Of a stretch of DNA of 64,000 nt, positions 39,401 to 49,734 are shown one piece after another. This DNA is from Beaufortia kweichowensis. Lineage: Eukaryota; Chordata; Actinopteri; Cypriniformes; Gastromyzontidae. Location: the NCBI GenBank assembly GCA_019155185.1, contig CM032804.1, positions 16,344,221-16,408,220 on the forward strand, written 5' to 3'. Positions within the stretch are counted from its first letter, which is position 1; each line of letters begins with the position of its first letter. Under the pieces are notes generated by a model. It was not told the DNA's origin. It saw nothing but the letters and a program-made list of their open reading frames with translations, and did not search any database. A program made the position numbers and the translations under genes.

Positions 39401-42400
39401 TTCAGTTCGGTCTTGGCACCCCTCACCTCCATGCTCAGAAAGGGAACCCAAAAACTCTGTTGGACCCCAGCCGCACTCGCAGCCTTCACGGATCTCAAGG
39501 CACGTTTCACTACAGCTCCCATCTTACATCATCCGGATCCTGAGAGGGAGTTCATCGTAGAAGTGGACGCTTCGAGCACAGGTATCGGCGCCGTCCTCTC
39601 GCAACGCCAGGGGGATCCCCCCCAAGATGTACCCATGTGCATTCTTATCACACAAGTTAAGTCCTGCAGAACAGAACTATGACGTCGGCAACAGAGAGCT
39701 TCTGGCCATGAAAACGGCACTCGAGGAATGGCGACATTGGTTAGAGGGGGCAAAATTTCCCTTCACTATACTCACCGACTATCGCAACCTGGAATACCTG
39801 CAGTCAGCTAAACGTCTGAATCATCGTCAAGCACGCTGGGCGCTCTTCTTCACTCGGTTCAACTTCAAGGTAACCTACCGCCCTGGTTCCCAAAACACGA
39901 AAGCTGATGCCCTCTCACGCCTACACGAATCCTGCCGCACCCCCATCCAGAACGAGACCATTCTCCCATCATCTGTCATTCTGGCCCCTGTCCTCTGGGA
40001 CATCATGACCGAGATCACTGAAGCCCAACAACAAGACCCCCCACCCACTGCATGTCCCATCGACCGAGTCTATGTACCTCTCTCTCTCCGCTCCCGAGTC
40101 CTCTCTGAAGTTCACTCGAACCCCAGTTCCGGCCACCCAGGCATCACCGCTACCATTCAACTCCTCACAAACCGTTTCTGGTGGCCCACCCTACAACATG
40201 ACACCATTGAGTTCATAAGGAACTGCCGACCGTGCAACATTTCCAAAGTACCACACCAAATACCCGCCGGTCTACTTCAACCACTCCCCATTCCCGTACG
40301 ACCTTGGTCCCATATCGCCATCGATTACGTCACGGACCTACCTTTCCGGTTCCGGTTCACCGCTGCAGCGTCGACTAAGTTTGGAGCTCCGCCGATCTGA
40401 TACTAAAAACCTAGTTTTCTACTTACGAAACTAATTCTAAATCTGCTATTCACTGCTATTTACTCTACTCTCATATTATCAGTATTTAAATACTTGATTC
40501 GCTCTCTCATACTAATACTATATCTTTCTAATGGCGGATCTATCCGATGCGTGTCTTTCTGTTCTTTGTGCTCCGCATACTGCCGAACGGGAGACGGTCG
40601 GAGAGTGTTCACGGACCCAGTTACACCGGTCCCGGTCTGCTGTGATTAACTTCACCCCAGCCCCAGCACGACACAGACAACTGAGGACTTCTTCCCCTGC
40701 TCTGCAACCGGACTTCGAGACCTCAGGCACTCGCACGATAATGGTAATAAACCTACTCCATCGCTTGTTGTTGTAACTTGTATCTCGTGGTCACATGTAT
40801 AGCCTAGCTTCTTCCGTTAGCGATAAGGGCTTCACGTGTGATAAATGTAAAGACGTAGTAAGGCTAACGGAGAAGGTTACAGAATTAGAAACACGCATCC
40901 GTACTCTTGTTGAGAATAGTAAGGCTAATGATAACTCTGACACTCTCTCGGATGCGTCTAGTATAACGTGCGGTAATAACGGCCTGGTTCCGACTGTAGG
41001 CCCGGCGGCAGGGCAGCTGGGTGACGGTCAGGCGGCGAGAGTCAGAAGAAAAGCGGCACCACTCTCCCGCCCCTGTTATTATCTCAAACCGGTATTCTCC
41101 ACTCAGCCACACACATGCTGAGATACCCGTGTCAAGCGCCCTGGTTATTGGTGATTCTATTTTACGGAACGTGGGAATAGAGACTCCAGCCACCATAGTC
41201 GAATGTATACCGGGAGCCAGAGCGTCTGACATTAGATCTAAACTGAAAGTGCTGGCTAAGACTAAACGTAAATACTCTAAGATTGTTATTCACGTCGGCA
41301 CAAACGATATGAGACTCCCAATCGGAGATCACAAAATATAATATTAAAGAAGTGTGTGAAGTTGCAAAACTTTGTCAGACACCGTAATATGCTCTGGTCT
41401 CCTACCCGCTTACGGGTGATGAGACCTACAGTAGACTACTGTCACTGCATGGCTGGATGTCTAAGTGGTGCCCGGAAAATAATATAGGCTATATAGACAA
41501 CTGGAAATATTTCCAGAGGAGACCTGACCTGTTAAAGAGAGATGGCCTCCATCCCTCACGGGAAGGGGCTGCTGTCCTCTCTAGAAATTTGAATAATAGT
41601 CTTAAGAGTAAAATCTGACTATCCGGGGCCCAGGTCAGGAAGCAGACGAATCGGCCTATCCATCCGTCCTGCAAGCTGCCACGACATGTCACTCAAGTCA
41701 CATAAATTACAGCATATAGAGTTTTTACAACCCACCTATCAACATATAGAGACTGTGTCTGTTTCCTAACAAACAAACCTTTATTATACTCTAAACCAAA
41801 ATATACAAATCTAATTAATATTAAACTAGAAAATAACCTACAAATAGATGCAACAAAATGGCTAAACTTCGCCTGCTTAACATCAGGTCACTTTCCAACA
41901 AAGAATATATTGTCAATGAAATTATTACAGAACACAAACTAGATGCTTGTGCCTGACGGAAACATGGCTAAGAACAGATGATTTTACTAGTCTAAATGAG
42001 TCTACTCCACAAGACTTTGACTATAAGCACGAGCCTCGCCTAAAAGGTAGAGGTGGCGGTATTGCCACAATTTATAGCAACATATTCTGCTAATCTTAAA
42101 TCTAGGAAATTTAACTCCTTTGAAATAATGGCTTAAATATGTCACTTCCAAACGGTCGCAACAAACATTTGTCCTTCATAATGGCTACCATTTACAGACC
42201 ACCGGGTCATCATATAGACTTCCTTAAAGAATTTGCAGATTTTCTATCAGAATTAGTAGTTAATGTAGATAAAGCCCTAATCGTTGGTGACTTTAACATA
42301 CACATTGATAATCCAAAAGATGCTTCACGATAGCTTTTATGGATATCCTGGACTCGCTTGGTGTTAGCCAAAAGGTTTCAGGTCCCACGATAAATGTAAG

Positions 42401-45400
42401 CACACTTTAGACCTAATTCTATCTTTTGGACTAAACATAAATAACGAGAAATATTACCTCAGAGCGATGCTATTTCAGATCACTGCCTCATAACTTACAC
42501 TGTACTTTTTTAGACAAACCCCCTCGTCCCTACACCTCGGTTTTAGATCAAGCCGATCAATCATTTCTACCACTAAAGATAGTTTTATTAACAAACTTCC
42601 GAATCTATATCAAACCCTTAATGTAATAAATAAAATGAGGATCTTGACAGTATAACAGAAACATTAAACAAAGCTTTTCAGGCACTTTAGAACTTGTCGC
42701 ACCCATCAGATTAAAAGAATAAAGATAGAACGCCAGCACCATGGTATAATAACCACACTTCAGCCCTAAAAAAGCAACCAGAAAAATGGAATGTAGATGG
42801 AGGACTACTAACCTAGAAGTATGGCGCGATGCATGGAAAGAGAGCACCAACAAGTACAAACAGGCTCTAAAACCACCAAAGCGTCCTATTTTAGCAAGTT
42901 GATCGCAGAAAATCAAAATAACCCGCGATTTCTTTTTAACACAGTCATAAAAGCTGACTGGAAATAAATCATTTACAGAAAAAGATGTTAAACTACAGCA
43001 CGATAGTAATACCTTTATGAAATTTTTGATAATAAAATCGAGCAGATTAGGGACAATATTGCATCTATACAGCCTGCCACCTCTATATCGCATAGTATAC
43101 CGTCCCGCTTCATGCCATTAGTACAACTAGAATCATTTAATGCTATTAAAATAGATGAACTCACAAAAATAATAAATTCATCTAAATCTTCATCCTGTAT
43201 AATAGATCCCATCCCAACAAAACTACTAAAAGAAGTTTTTTCTGCAGTCTCGAACCTGTACTCAACATTATTAACTCATCCTTAGAACTAGGCTACGCCC
43301 CAGCTGCCTTCAAAATGGCAGTTATTAAGCCTCTCATTAAAAACCTAATCTCGACCAAGGAGACCTAACCAACTATAGACCAATCTCGAATCTCCCTTTC
43401 TTATCAAAAATACTAGAAAAGGTTGTGTCCAAACAACTACAGACATTCCTAGCCGAAAATAGCATTTATGAAAAATTTCAATCAGGATTCAGGCCTCATC
43501 ACAGTACAGAAACAGCTATGCTCCGAGTGACAAATGACCTCCTTTTAGCATCAGATCGCAATGAGACATCTATTCTTATATTACTCGACCTCAGTGCAGC
43601 TTTTGATACAATAGATCATACAATCCTACTCGATAGACTGAAAAACCATGTTGGCATTAATGGTCAAGCCTTAGCCTGGTTTAAATCTTATTTAACTGAT
43701 CGCTTACCAATTTGTGTATGCCAACGATAAAAAATCTTACTACTCTCAGGTAAAATATGGTACCACAGGGATCAGTTCTTGGCCCAATTGTCTTCGCACT
43801 ATATATGCTACCCTCGGAGATATTATTAAGAAACATGACATCAACTTCCACTGCTACTGGACGATACCCAGCTCTATATTTCCTCAGAACCTAACAAACC
43901 CCACCATTTTACTAAGCTAATAGACTGTATTAACGATATTAGAAAATGGATGGCAAACAACTTCCTTCTACTTAACTCCAACAAGACAGAGATTTTGATT
44001 ATTGAACCTAATAGCTCCAAACACGACACAATAGCCCACAACTTCTCTATAGAAGGTTGCACCATTGTCCCTTCCTCCGCAGTCAAGAACCTAGGTGTGA
44101 TTCTAGATAAGAACCTGTCTTTCGATGGTCACATTTCTAATACATGCCGAACTGCATTTTTTCACCTTAGAAATATTTCAAAGATGCGCCATATGCTGTC
44201 TTTCTCGGATATAGAGAAACTAATCCACGCCTTTATGACCTCCAGAATCGACTACTGTAATTCATTACTGGGGGGATGTCATGCAAAGCAAATAAATAAG
44301 CTTCAGCTGGTTCAAAATGCAGCTGCTAGAGTTCTCACTAGATCAAAAAAGTATGACCACATTAGTCCACTCCTAGCAACACTGCACTGGCTACCTGTAA
44401 AATACCGCGATCGATTTTAAAATTCTGTTAATGACATACAAAGCACTAAATGGCTTAGCACCTCTATACCTCCGTGAACTATTATCAGCATACAACCCAT
44501 CACGGACATTACGTTCACAAAACAACGGGCTCTTAATAGTTCCAAGAGTATCAAAGAAATCTAAAGGTGGCAGATCTTTCTCCTACTTAGCTCCTAAACT
44601 ATGGAATAACCTTCCCAGTAAAGTCCGGGACTCAGACACAGTCGAACAGTTTAAAACTACATTAAAGACTTATCTGTTTACACTTGCATTCACATAATCT
44701 TTGACCAAACTCTCTAAGGCCGCAATAGTTAACCTCAACTGGAACCGGGCACACACACATAATTCATACTGCATGTGATATCACATAAAACTGCTTACAA
44801 TCAACATAGGAATGGCTGCTACGCTAATTCTGTTTTGTCCTTCTCTCCCTCCTCCTCTCTCCTTTTCTCTCTCTCTCTCTCTCTCTCCCCTCTACCCCTT
44901 TCTCCGAGGTATCCTGAGGAATGAGTTCCAGCTGGCTTAACACACTGCCCCACCTGATGCCACCCTGGTGCTGCTTCATGACGACTACCCAGGACAACCT
45001 CCGGCACCTGTTATATTAAAATCAAATTTACCACATTACACTTAACATATAACATTTTTTATTAACTCTCTTATAGTGAAGTTCTGCATCTTATAATGTC
45101 TGTATCTGTATCCTGTAAACTGCATAGTGAGTTATGGATGCGATCAATGGCAATTTGTGTCCCCTATTCCGGATTGCACATGCTACGGATTGCACCTATA
45201 ACACGCCATGTCAGGGTTTTTTTTCTCTCCTAAAGAGTTTTTTTGAATCCCTGACCACTGACTGCTATGTCATTACATGTAAAGCTGCTTTGATACAATG
45301 TCCTTTGTGAAAAGCGCTATACAAATAAATTGAATTGAATTGAATTGAAATTCAATGTCTCAGGGGAACACGACCATACTCTCGGTCATTGATCGCTTCT

Positions 45401-48400
45401 CAAAGGCATGCCGCCTCATCCCTCTGCCCAAGCTACCTTCCGCCCTGGAGACAGCGGAGACTCTGTGCAACCAGGTCTTCCGATTTTATGGGCTACCAGA
45501 GGACATCGTCTTCGATCGGGGTCCTCAATTCACCTCCCGCCTCTGGACCTCCTTCTGTAAGCTTCTGAACATCAACATCAGCCTCACGTCAGGGTATCAT
45601 CCCCAAGCCAACGGCCAGGTGGAGAGGCTTAATCAAGAACTTACCCGCTTCCTACGCACCTACTGCCACAATAACCAGCATGACTGGAGTCGATTTCTCT
45701 TCTGGGCCGAATATGCCCAGAACTCCTTCCGGAAACCTGCCACCAATCATCCTTGGCTTTCAACCACCACTGTTCCCCTGGTCCGGCGAGCCTTCGGAGT
45801 TACCCTCTGTCAGTGCCTGGATGCAACGCAGCGAGGACACCTGGAACGAGGCCCATGTCCACCTTCAGAGAGCCGTTCGGCGCACCCAGAACAACGCCGA
45901 CCGCCACCGTCGTCCCGGGCCCACCTACGAACCAGGCCAATGGGTATGGCTGTCTACTCGAGATCTTTGTCTCCGGCAACCTTGCAAGAAGCTCAGTCCC
46001 AGGTACGTGGGTCCATTCAAAATTATCCGACAAATAACCCCTGTATCTTACCGACTTGAACTCCCTGCTCAATACCGTATCTCACCCACCTTTCATATCT
46101 CCTTGCTCAAGCCCGCTGGTGACCAGGAAGGAGTGGAGAACCTAGAGGGGACCGAGAACCAGAGCACCCCTCCGCTCATGGTGGACGACGAGGAGGCCTA
46201 TCGGGTCAATGTAATATTAGACTCTAGACGCCGATGTCGAGAACTGCAATACCTGGTGGACTGGGAGAGCTACGGCCCCGAAGAACGATCCTGGGTAAAA
46301 TCCTCTGACATCTTGGACCCTTCACTAACCGAGGATTTCCACCGCACTCACCCAGGAAAACCGGCCCCAAGACCCAGGGGGAGACCTCGGCATCCGAATC
46401 CTCCTCGCGCCAGGAGTCGCTCACAGGGAGGGGGCTCTGTCACGAACTCGGTCTCTGTGGCTCCCTCCGATCACCACCAGCGGGAGCCCTCTCCGGATTA
46501 TTGACTTTCCCCACGGACTACACGCCCCACAATCCCCCGCGCCTGGGCTGAACTCCGACCCGGTGTCGGCCATCTTGTATCGCTCCGGGTATTTAAGCCG
46601 CACGCTCACACAGACTTTCGCGAAGTCTTGATTTGCCCCGGCTATCATTTCTGAGCGTTTTCATAGCTACTGGATTTCTCGTTACTGTCTCGGATTGTTC
46701 ACTGGATCTACGATTGTTATCTGCCTGCCCCGGACCTGTCTGCTTTGTTTACCGGATCTACGATTGTTCTCTGCCTGCCCCGGACCTGTCTGCTTTGTTT
46801 ACCGGATTTACGATTGCCTGCCGCCTGCCCCATCCCCAGCCTGGACTTTACTACTCTTTGCTCTGTCTCCGTTGTTCCCGTTTTACTCCTGCCTGACCTT
46901 TTACTGTTGTTATTACCTTTGGTCTTTAATAAAGTTGCTAATGGATCACACTCCTCGTGCCGACTCGTTACAAGATGCAAAAGAGTAAAATCTTTCTTCC
47001 TGATAAATCATTTCACAAAAATATTTTGTTGCATAAAATGTTATTTATTTATTTACTTTTTAGGTTGACGAACCACAGAAGGACAAATTGTTGTTAAAAA
47101 AAATACAAGAAAAAGCCAAAGAAAACAATGAACTGAATGAACTTAGAAGAGAAATCAAGGCCTTGAAAGCTGAAAATCAAGAAATAAAGGCACTCAACTT
47201 TAAACTACAAAAAGGTAGGTACACACGTTTTCCTCATAAAAAATAAAAACACTTCCTTTTTATGTTTTTACTGATGTGAACTTTTGTGATGTTTTTTTTC
47301 TTCCTATTTAGACATTATTAACAGATTTGAGGAGTTGTTGCCAAATAGAAGCAGATCTGTTGATCTGTTGATCTGTTGTGGTGGACAAACCTGTCCACCA
47401 CCTACATCTCCTAAAGATGCTGCTCATCCAGCTAATCAGTCACATACTCATGTAATCACTCACTAATTTATTTTATTATTTTTATTTTTAAGATCACAGG
47501 GACAGTTCATCCAAATAAAATGGAGAAAAATTAATTATCATTATTTACTCACTCTCATGTTTTCCAAAAATTAAAAGTTTGTTGCATGCTTTTTTGGTAA
47601 TTCTTACCATTTATTTGATTTATTGCACAGGTTGAAGTCCACAGAAAACTAAACATCACCAAAGAGACATTCCAGGCATGTGGAAGAGGAGGTAGTTCAT
47701 GGTCAGTTATGATCAAAGATTTGGCAGTGGCTGTTTTTGGGAGGAATATGCTGGCCACACATGGCTTATCAGGAAAACCTGGTAATGCCAACAAAGGATC
47801 ACAAGCCAAGCCACTTTTAGATCCAGTTAAAGTGGAACTTCTTTTAGGTAAGTGGCTAACAAGGATATATTTGTTAAAATATCTAAAAACTAGTTTAGTA
47901 GTCCTGATTTCTTAGTACCTCTTAAATTCTCTCTCTCTCTTTTATTTTTTATTTTTTTAATACAGACACTGTTCAGAGTCGATTCCCAGAAATACCATGG
48001 AAGTTTTTAAGAGCTTCATTGTGGGAAAAACTAGATGATGAACACAAAATGCTATCAAGGTACATGTTTTCACTGTATATATCCAGTGTCAGAAAGTGCT
48101 TGTTATTCATCTCATTCATTAAATTTGTTGATATATGTATGAATATATTGAGTTTTTCAGTGCAAAGCTTCTGATTTGACTCTTACGGAAAAAAAAACAC
48201 AAGCGACACGTGTCACACAAGTTTCAAATGTTATAATCACATGTCAAAATCACATATCAATTCAATTCAATTCAATTCAATTCAATTCAATTCAATTCAA
48301 TTCAATTTTATTTGTATAGCGCTTTTCACAAAGGACATTGTATCAAAGCAGCTTTACATAACAGATAGCAGTCAGTGGTCACTGACTTCTATATCACACG

Positions 48401-48958
48401 AAACGTGTCTTGGAATATTTTTATGTTGAAAAAATGTGATCAAGTGGTTAATTTCTTTTCAGAGTCACACGTTTCATGTGTGTTTCACATGTGATTTTAA
48501 CATGTTAACCTTGTGTGTTGCACAGTTAACCTCATTCTGTAAGGGAATGTATGATTATATTGAGTATGTTACATATTGCCATTTGCCATGATAGGCAACA
48601 GAACAGGCACTCAGCAGAAGGTACAAACACTGCAACATGTGAATAAAAGTAAGCACACTCAAATTCACCAACACTCAAAAATCTATGTAAGCTTTGTTAG
48701 TTCAGCTAGCAGGCTTATACATTTTTGTTACATTTTTGTCTCTACAGAATACAAAGTGTGTGCAGTGTTCGTGGACTACCATCAGCTGTTTTTCTTGGTC
48801 CTTTGTCTCCGTTTCCCACAAAAAATCCAGCAGAATTGTTTGTGAAAATTTCAGATGTCCAGAATCTTTTCTTTATTGTGTATTCTTTATTATTTACACT
48901 TTTCTTTTTTCTTTCTTATCTTACACTTTCTGAGCCCTTTTGTGAAAATATCAAATAA
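30446..48958 (+). CDS. BEN-domain accessory gene of the EnSpm element, split by a Gypsy insertion
   Basis: Seven exons: 30446-30593, 36486-36636 plus 46978-46984, 47064-47214, 47312-47451, 47631-47847, 47966-48059, 48748-48958. All borders are AG/GT and phases agree (1,0,1,0,1,2), 1119 bases in total, 372 residues if the Gypsy in exon 2 is left out. Exon 1: MWALIEWTENTSLDIVKKKD, a conserved N-terminus of such BEN proteins. Exon 2: a Lys/Arg-rich, nuclear-signal-like region (KRPIKRKE, SPSPKKR). Exon 3: a coiled coil (NELNELRREIKALKAENQEI). Exons 5-6: BEN domain (SWSVMIKDLAVAVFGRNMLA, THGLSG, KPLLDPVKVELLLDTV, then IPWKFLRASLWEKL). BEN domains bind DNA; a role in binding the element's subterminal repeats is inference. 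Outside the insertion no stop or frameshift is seen. As it stands the exon is broken unless the Gypsy is spliced out. Confidence 0.75.
31686..32609 (+). CDS. L1 ORF1 protein (RNA-binding, Tx1/L1 type)
   Basis: ATG 31686 to TGA 32607-32609 gives an intact 307-residue protein. The basic N-terminus (TKKRRGKNKN) is followed by a coiled coil (about residues 95-165, ending in LEQRLNDAERYQQRWNLRLY), then the RRM-like core with RLYGIPEHPEEDIKH and IDIVHRLGKLKEQDARPRSV, and a C-terminal domain ending FVGVRVIINGKEVRSPS. This matches the trimeric RNA chaperone of L1 elements. It is about 190 bases from ORF2. Unlike ORF2, it shows no stop or frameshift. Confidence 0.85.
   Translation: METKDSTKKRRGKNKNSTSKLITEEMEFDIPVSVDNGSGLHIELDHQYRQKCPDVTRSVSPSLDPVHDSDLDTPVKPQQKRSRVDISLTDLQDNVIAALTSKIKESTDDLGKIITSNTVSIEALKKSIDFVFEEVSALKTDMKSCKYTTNLNSTKIHELEQRLNDAERYQQRWNLRLYGIPEHPEEDIKHKVIGICLSVASDSSVSFKDDIDIVHRLGKLKEQDARPRSVIIRLVRRSTQDLIWRLAKTSEYLRIHRLRFTEDLSQADKLLRLKRWSLVEAARKEGKKTFFVGVRVIINGKEVRSPS
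32802..35950 (+). pseudogene. L1 ORF2 (endonuclease/reverse transcriptase), degraded
   Basis: The endonuclease is readable as MSFSLVTLNVRGLR, FCFFQEIHS, then after a stop at 33072 LILIGGDFNITLDN and HIDYWL. RT pieces include KLNKSPGVDGLTSEFYKTF (about 34113-34168, with earlier stops), SWRPISLLNCDYRILA, QSGFMSNRQISNNIRLVIDL, then directly RQGCPISPYLFLL. The segment with the first catalytic Asp (normally between these two) is deleted. The catalytic ADD reads LANNTTLFLKDA near 34583-34617, both aspartates changed to asparagine. The C-terminal zinc-knuckle region CKFCGSHVETLYHLFWSCPY survives near 35790-35850. Several stops and frameshifts occur. Confidence 0.82.
36637..37172 (+). repeat. Gypsy I 5' LTR
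   Basis: 536 bases. TATA box TATTTAA at 36789-36795; two exact-length 50-bp tandem units starting GGATCTACGATTGTT (about 36902-37001) with a third partial one; AATAAA near 37128. GCAAAGTCTT at 36819-36828, 30 bases after the TATA start, has one mismatch to the primer-binding site. The gag ATG (37141) lies inside this LTR. Confidence 0.93.
37141..38199 (+). CDS. Gypsy I gag
   Basis: From ATG 37141 (inside the LTR; the first 10-11 codons are LTR sequence) the frame is open for 352 residues to TGA 38197-38199. It has a coiled-coil-like start (ASVLATHQQQLARLTSITEE), a Pro/Ala linker, the retrotransposon gag capsid core (FPEKFDGTPAKCKGFLLQC, SLLTGRALDWATAIWS, FKEVFQHSADGEEAGEQLL), and a zinc knuckle CLYCGKPGHMRASC (CX2CX4HX4C). 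It would form the capsid and bind element RNA. The frame is open further upstream, but the ATG at 37141 follows the predicted RNA start and is preferred. Pol overlaps in a different frame from 38162, a usual arrangement for frameshifted pol. Confidence 0.85.
   Translation: MDHTPRADSLQKTSPSPDPATLQQYATELSAQASVLATHQQQLARLTSITEELAKSLHALHLAMPAAHPPPANPPPPAAISAPPAASPRLAFPEKFDGTPAKCKGFLLQCSLFIDQQPLLYSTESSRIAFVCSLLTGRALDWATAIWSNDQSTFPSFAAFRKRFKEVFQHSADGEEAGEQLLALRQGRSSAADYALTFRTLAAQADWEDAPLKLLFRKGLTTELQAELACRDEGKTLDQYIELAIHLDNLIRSRRPFRFPTQFFPTASPHRTVEEEPMQIGRTHLTAEERERRRQERLCLYCGKPGHMRASCPTRPPRRSEMVSPVRPLLTSFKIPVTLNVGGSVHRDHRID
37174..37183 (+). promoter_or_regulatory. Gypsy I self-priming primer-binding site
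   Basis: AAGACTTCGC, one base after the 5' LTR, is the exact reverse complement of 46620-46629 in the 3' LTR (GCGAAGTCTT), which starts 30 bases after the TATA box at 46590-46596. The 5' LTR copy has one changed base. As in Gypsy II there is no tRNA-complementary TGG site. Confidence 0.72.
40795..41341 (+). pseudogene. L2 ORF1 with SGNH esterase domain
   Basis: The first frame (40795-41121) reads FTCDKCKDVVRLTEKVTELE, a CxxC plus coiled-coil start. The second (41021-41341) reads SALVIGDSILRNVG, CIPGARASDIRSKL and KIVIHVGTND, the GDS and GTND blocks of SGNH/GDSL-type hydrolases found in ORF1 of fish L2/CR1-like LINEs. The two frames overlap and are offset by a frameshift. The esterase is proposed to help membrane or lipid interactions of the LINE particle. 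Broken here. Confidence 0.75.
41860..44697 (+). pseudogene. L2 ORF2 (endonuclease-RT), many frame breaks
   Basis: Endonuclease pieces: RLLNIRSLSNK near 41865-41900, MATIYRPPGHHIDFLKEF, and ALIVGDFNIHID near 42270-42311. RT pieces: FRPHHSTETAMLRVTNDLL, ILILLDLSAAFDTIDHTILL (about 43572-43632, first catalytic Asp intact). The second catalytic block near 43855-43870 is damaged by a small deletion: the YADD region reads CYWTIPSS. Then MANNFLLLNSNKTEILIIEP, FDGHISNTCRTAFFHLRNIS, IDYCNSLLGG, and the C-terminal SFSYLAPKLWNNLPSKVRDS to 44697. The final third is almost clean, so decay is uneven. Confidence 0.82.
46438..46972 (+). repeat. Gypsy I 3' LTR
   Basis: 535 bases with the same TATA box (46590-46596), 50-bp tandem units and AATAAA as the 5' LTR; about ten differences from it. 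Keeps the perfect complement (46620-46629) to the primer-binding site. Confidence 0.93.
48258..48395 (-). repeat. L2 3'-tail fragment in BEN gene intron 6
   Basis: (TTCAA)n followed by the reverse complement of the L2 3' end (TTTGTATAGCGCTTTTCACA and AGGACATTGTATCAAAGCAG) found at 45285-45330 and 55085-55135. Only the terminal ~130 bases are present. Confidence 0.85.
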
Positions 48959-48997
48959 ATAATTAAATAAATATACATTTGTCAGATGTGTTTTTTC

Positions 48998-49407
48998 TTA
49001 TATTTCCCGTAGAAGCCCCTTGTAAGTATTGTAGGAATTTTGTAGCATTCCTGTAGTATTCTTGTAGGATTTCTGTGGGAATCCTGTAGCATTCCTGTGG
49101 GATTTCTGTAGTATTCTTGTAGGATTTCTGTAACTTTCCTGTAGCATTCCTCTAGGATTTGTGTGGAATTCCTGTAGCAGTCCTGTAGGATTTGTGTTGG
49201 ATTCCTGTAGCATTCCTGTAGGATTTGTGTAGGATTCTTGTAGGATATCTGTAACTTTCCTGTGTGACTCGTGCAGGAGTCCTCCCCACAGGAAAATGAT
49301 CACGAAAATCCTGTGGAATCCTATAGGAACTTGCAGGAATGCAGGTGTGCAGGTCCTGCAGGATTTTTCCTTCAGGAATACCTGCAGGATTTTTTTGTAA
49401 GGGTAGG
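48998..49407. repeat. Right subterminal array and TIR of the EnSpm element
   Basis: About 390 bases of imperfect 16-20-bp units around TCCTGTAGGATTTCTGT, then CCTGCAGG units and the terminal inverted repeat ending ...GTAAGGGTAGG. The right array is longer and more regular than the left one. A minus-strand open frame through it is a by-product of the repeat period. Confidence 0.8.
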
Positions 49408-49734
49408 TCAAAATGTGTAGTGTTTGACAGGTTTGCAAACAGCCAATTAATGATCATTAAAATCAGATTTGTCCTCTGATATAATTCTGTCAGTGTCAGA
49501 AATGTTGAGCCACTGTCCTGCAGTATTGATGACTTTTAAGATGACTTTCAAATCAGGAACCAATAGGAGCACAGAAGTGATGATGCATTTACAGCAATGA
49601 CTACAACAGACAAACACAGGCAATATGTCAGAGAGAGCCAGGTCCACACACACGTCTTTGTTTAAATTCTATTATTATTTTCAGACAAGACATTATCAAA
49701 ACAAAGGCTTTAGAATGTTGTGCTGTGCTAACCT
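49408..49734. other. Short unassigned stretch between EnSpm and L2
   Basis: A minus-strand frame at 49653-49447 has no recognised domain. Nothing else is visible. Confidence 0.5.

Larger units (their letters stand above)
40345..45353 (+). mobile_element. L2-clade LINE inserted in Gypsy I integrase
   Basis: A nearly full-length L2 with an esterase-type ORF1, endonuclease, RT, a 3' untranslated region and a (TTGAA)n tail (45332-45350). It sits between the IAIDYVTDLP and TTILSVIDRFS parts of the Gypsy integrase. The 5' boundary is approximate (40343-40352) and no clear target duplication is visible, as is common in this clade. Many frame breaks make it inactive. Confidence 0.85.
38162..46435 (+). 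pseudogene. Gypsy I pol (PR-RT-RH-IN-chromodomain), split by L2
   Basis: 38162-39640 is open and holds the protease (ALIDSGSAGNFID), RT (FFVKKKDGGLRPCIDYRGLN, KLDLRSAYNLIRI, VMPFGLANSPSVFQ, catalytic VYIDDILIYS near 39113-39142) and the start of RNase H (FIVEVDASSTGIGAVLSQ). A frameshift near the C-run at 39614-39620 moves to the frame reading CAFLSHKLSPAEQNYDVGNR, LTDYRNLEYLQ, ADALSRLHE, then the integrase HHCC part (HPGITATIQLL, CRPCNISK) and IAIDYVTDLP, the first catalytic Asp. L2 is inserted here. Pol resumes at 45355 with TTILSVIDRFSKACRLIPL, FDRGPQFTS (second Asp) and YHPQANGQVERLNQE (Glu). A frameshift near 45740 precedes the integrase C-terminus and the chromodomain (YRVNVILDSRRRCRELQYLV, DWESYGPEERSWV). 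Confidence 0.88.
36637..46972 (+). mobile_element. Full-length chromodomain Gypsy (Gypsy I) inside BEN exon 2
   Basis: LTRs 36637-37172 and 46438-46972 start TGTCACGAAC and end GTTACA, and differ at about ten places. The 5-bp target duplication AGATG is perfect (36632-36636, 46973-46977). The interior encodes gag with a CCHC knuckle, protease, RT, RNase H, integrase and a C-terminal chromodomain, in the order of Ty3/Gypsy chromoviruses. A polypurine tract (GGGAGGGGGCTC) precedes the 3' LTR. An L2 LINE (40345-45353) is inserted within the integrase core. Orientation is the same as the BEN gene it interrupts. Pol has at least two frameshifts besides the L2, so the copy is inactive. Confidence 0.93.

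Noticed and set aside
48998..49438. Minus-strand 146-codon frame with repeating QESYxNPTGxL
   Set aside because: It is a by-product of the period of the EnSpm subterminal array, with no codon-use or domain support.
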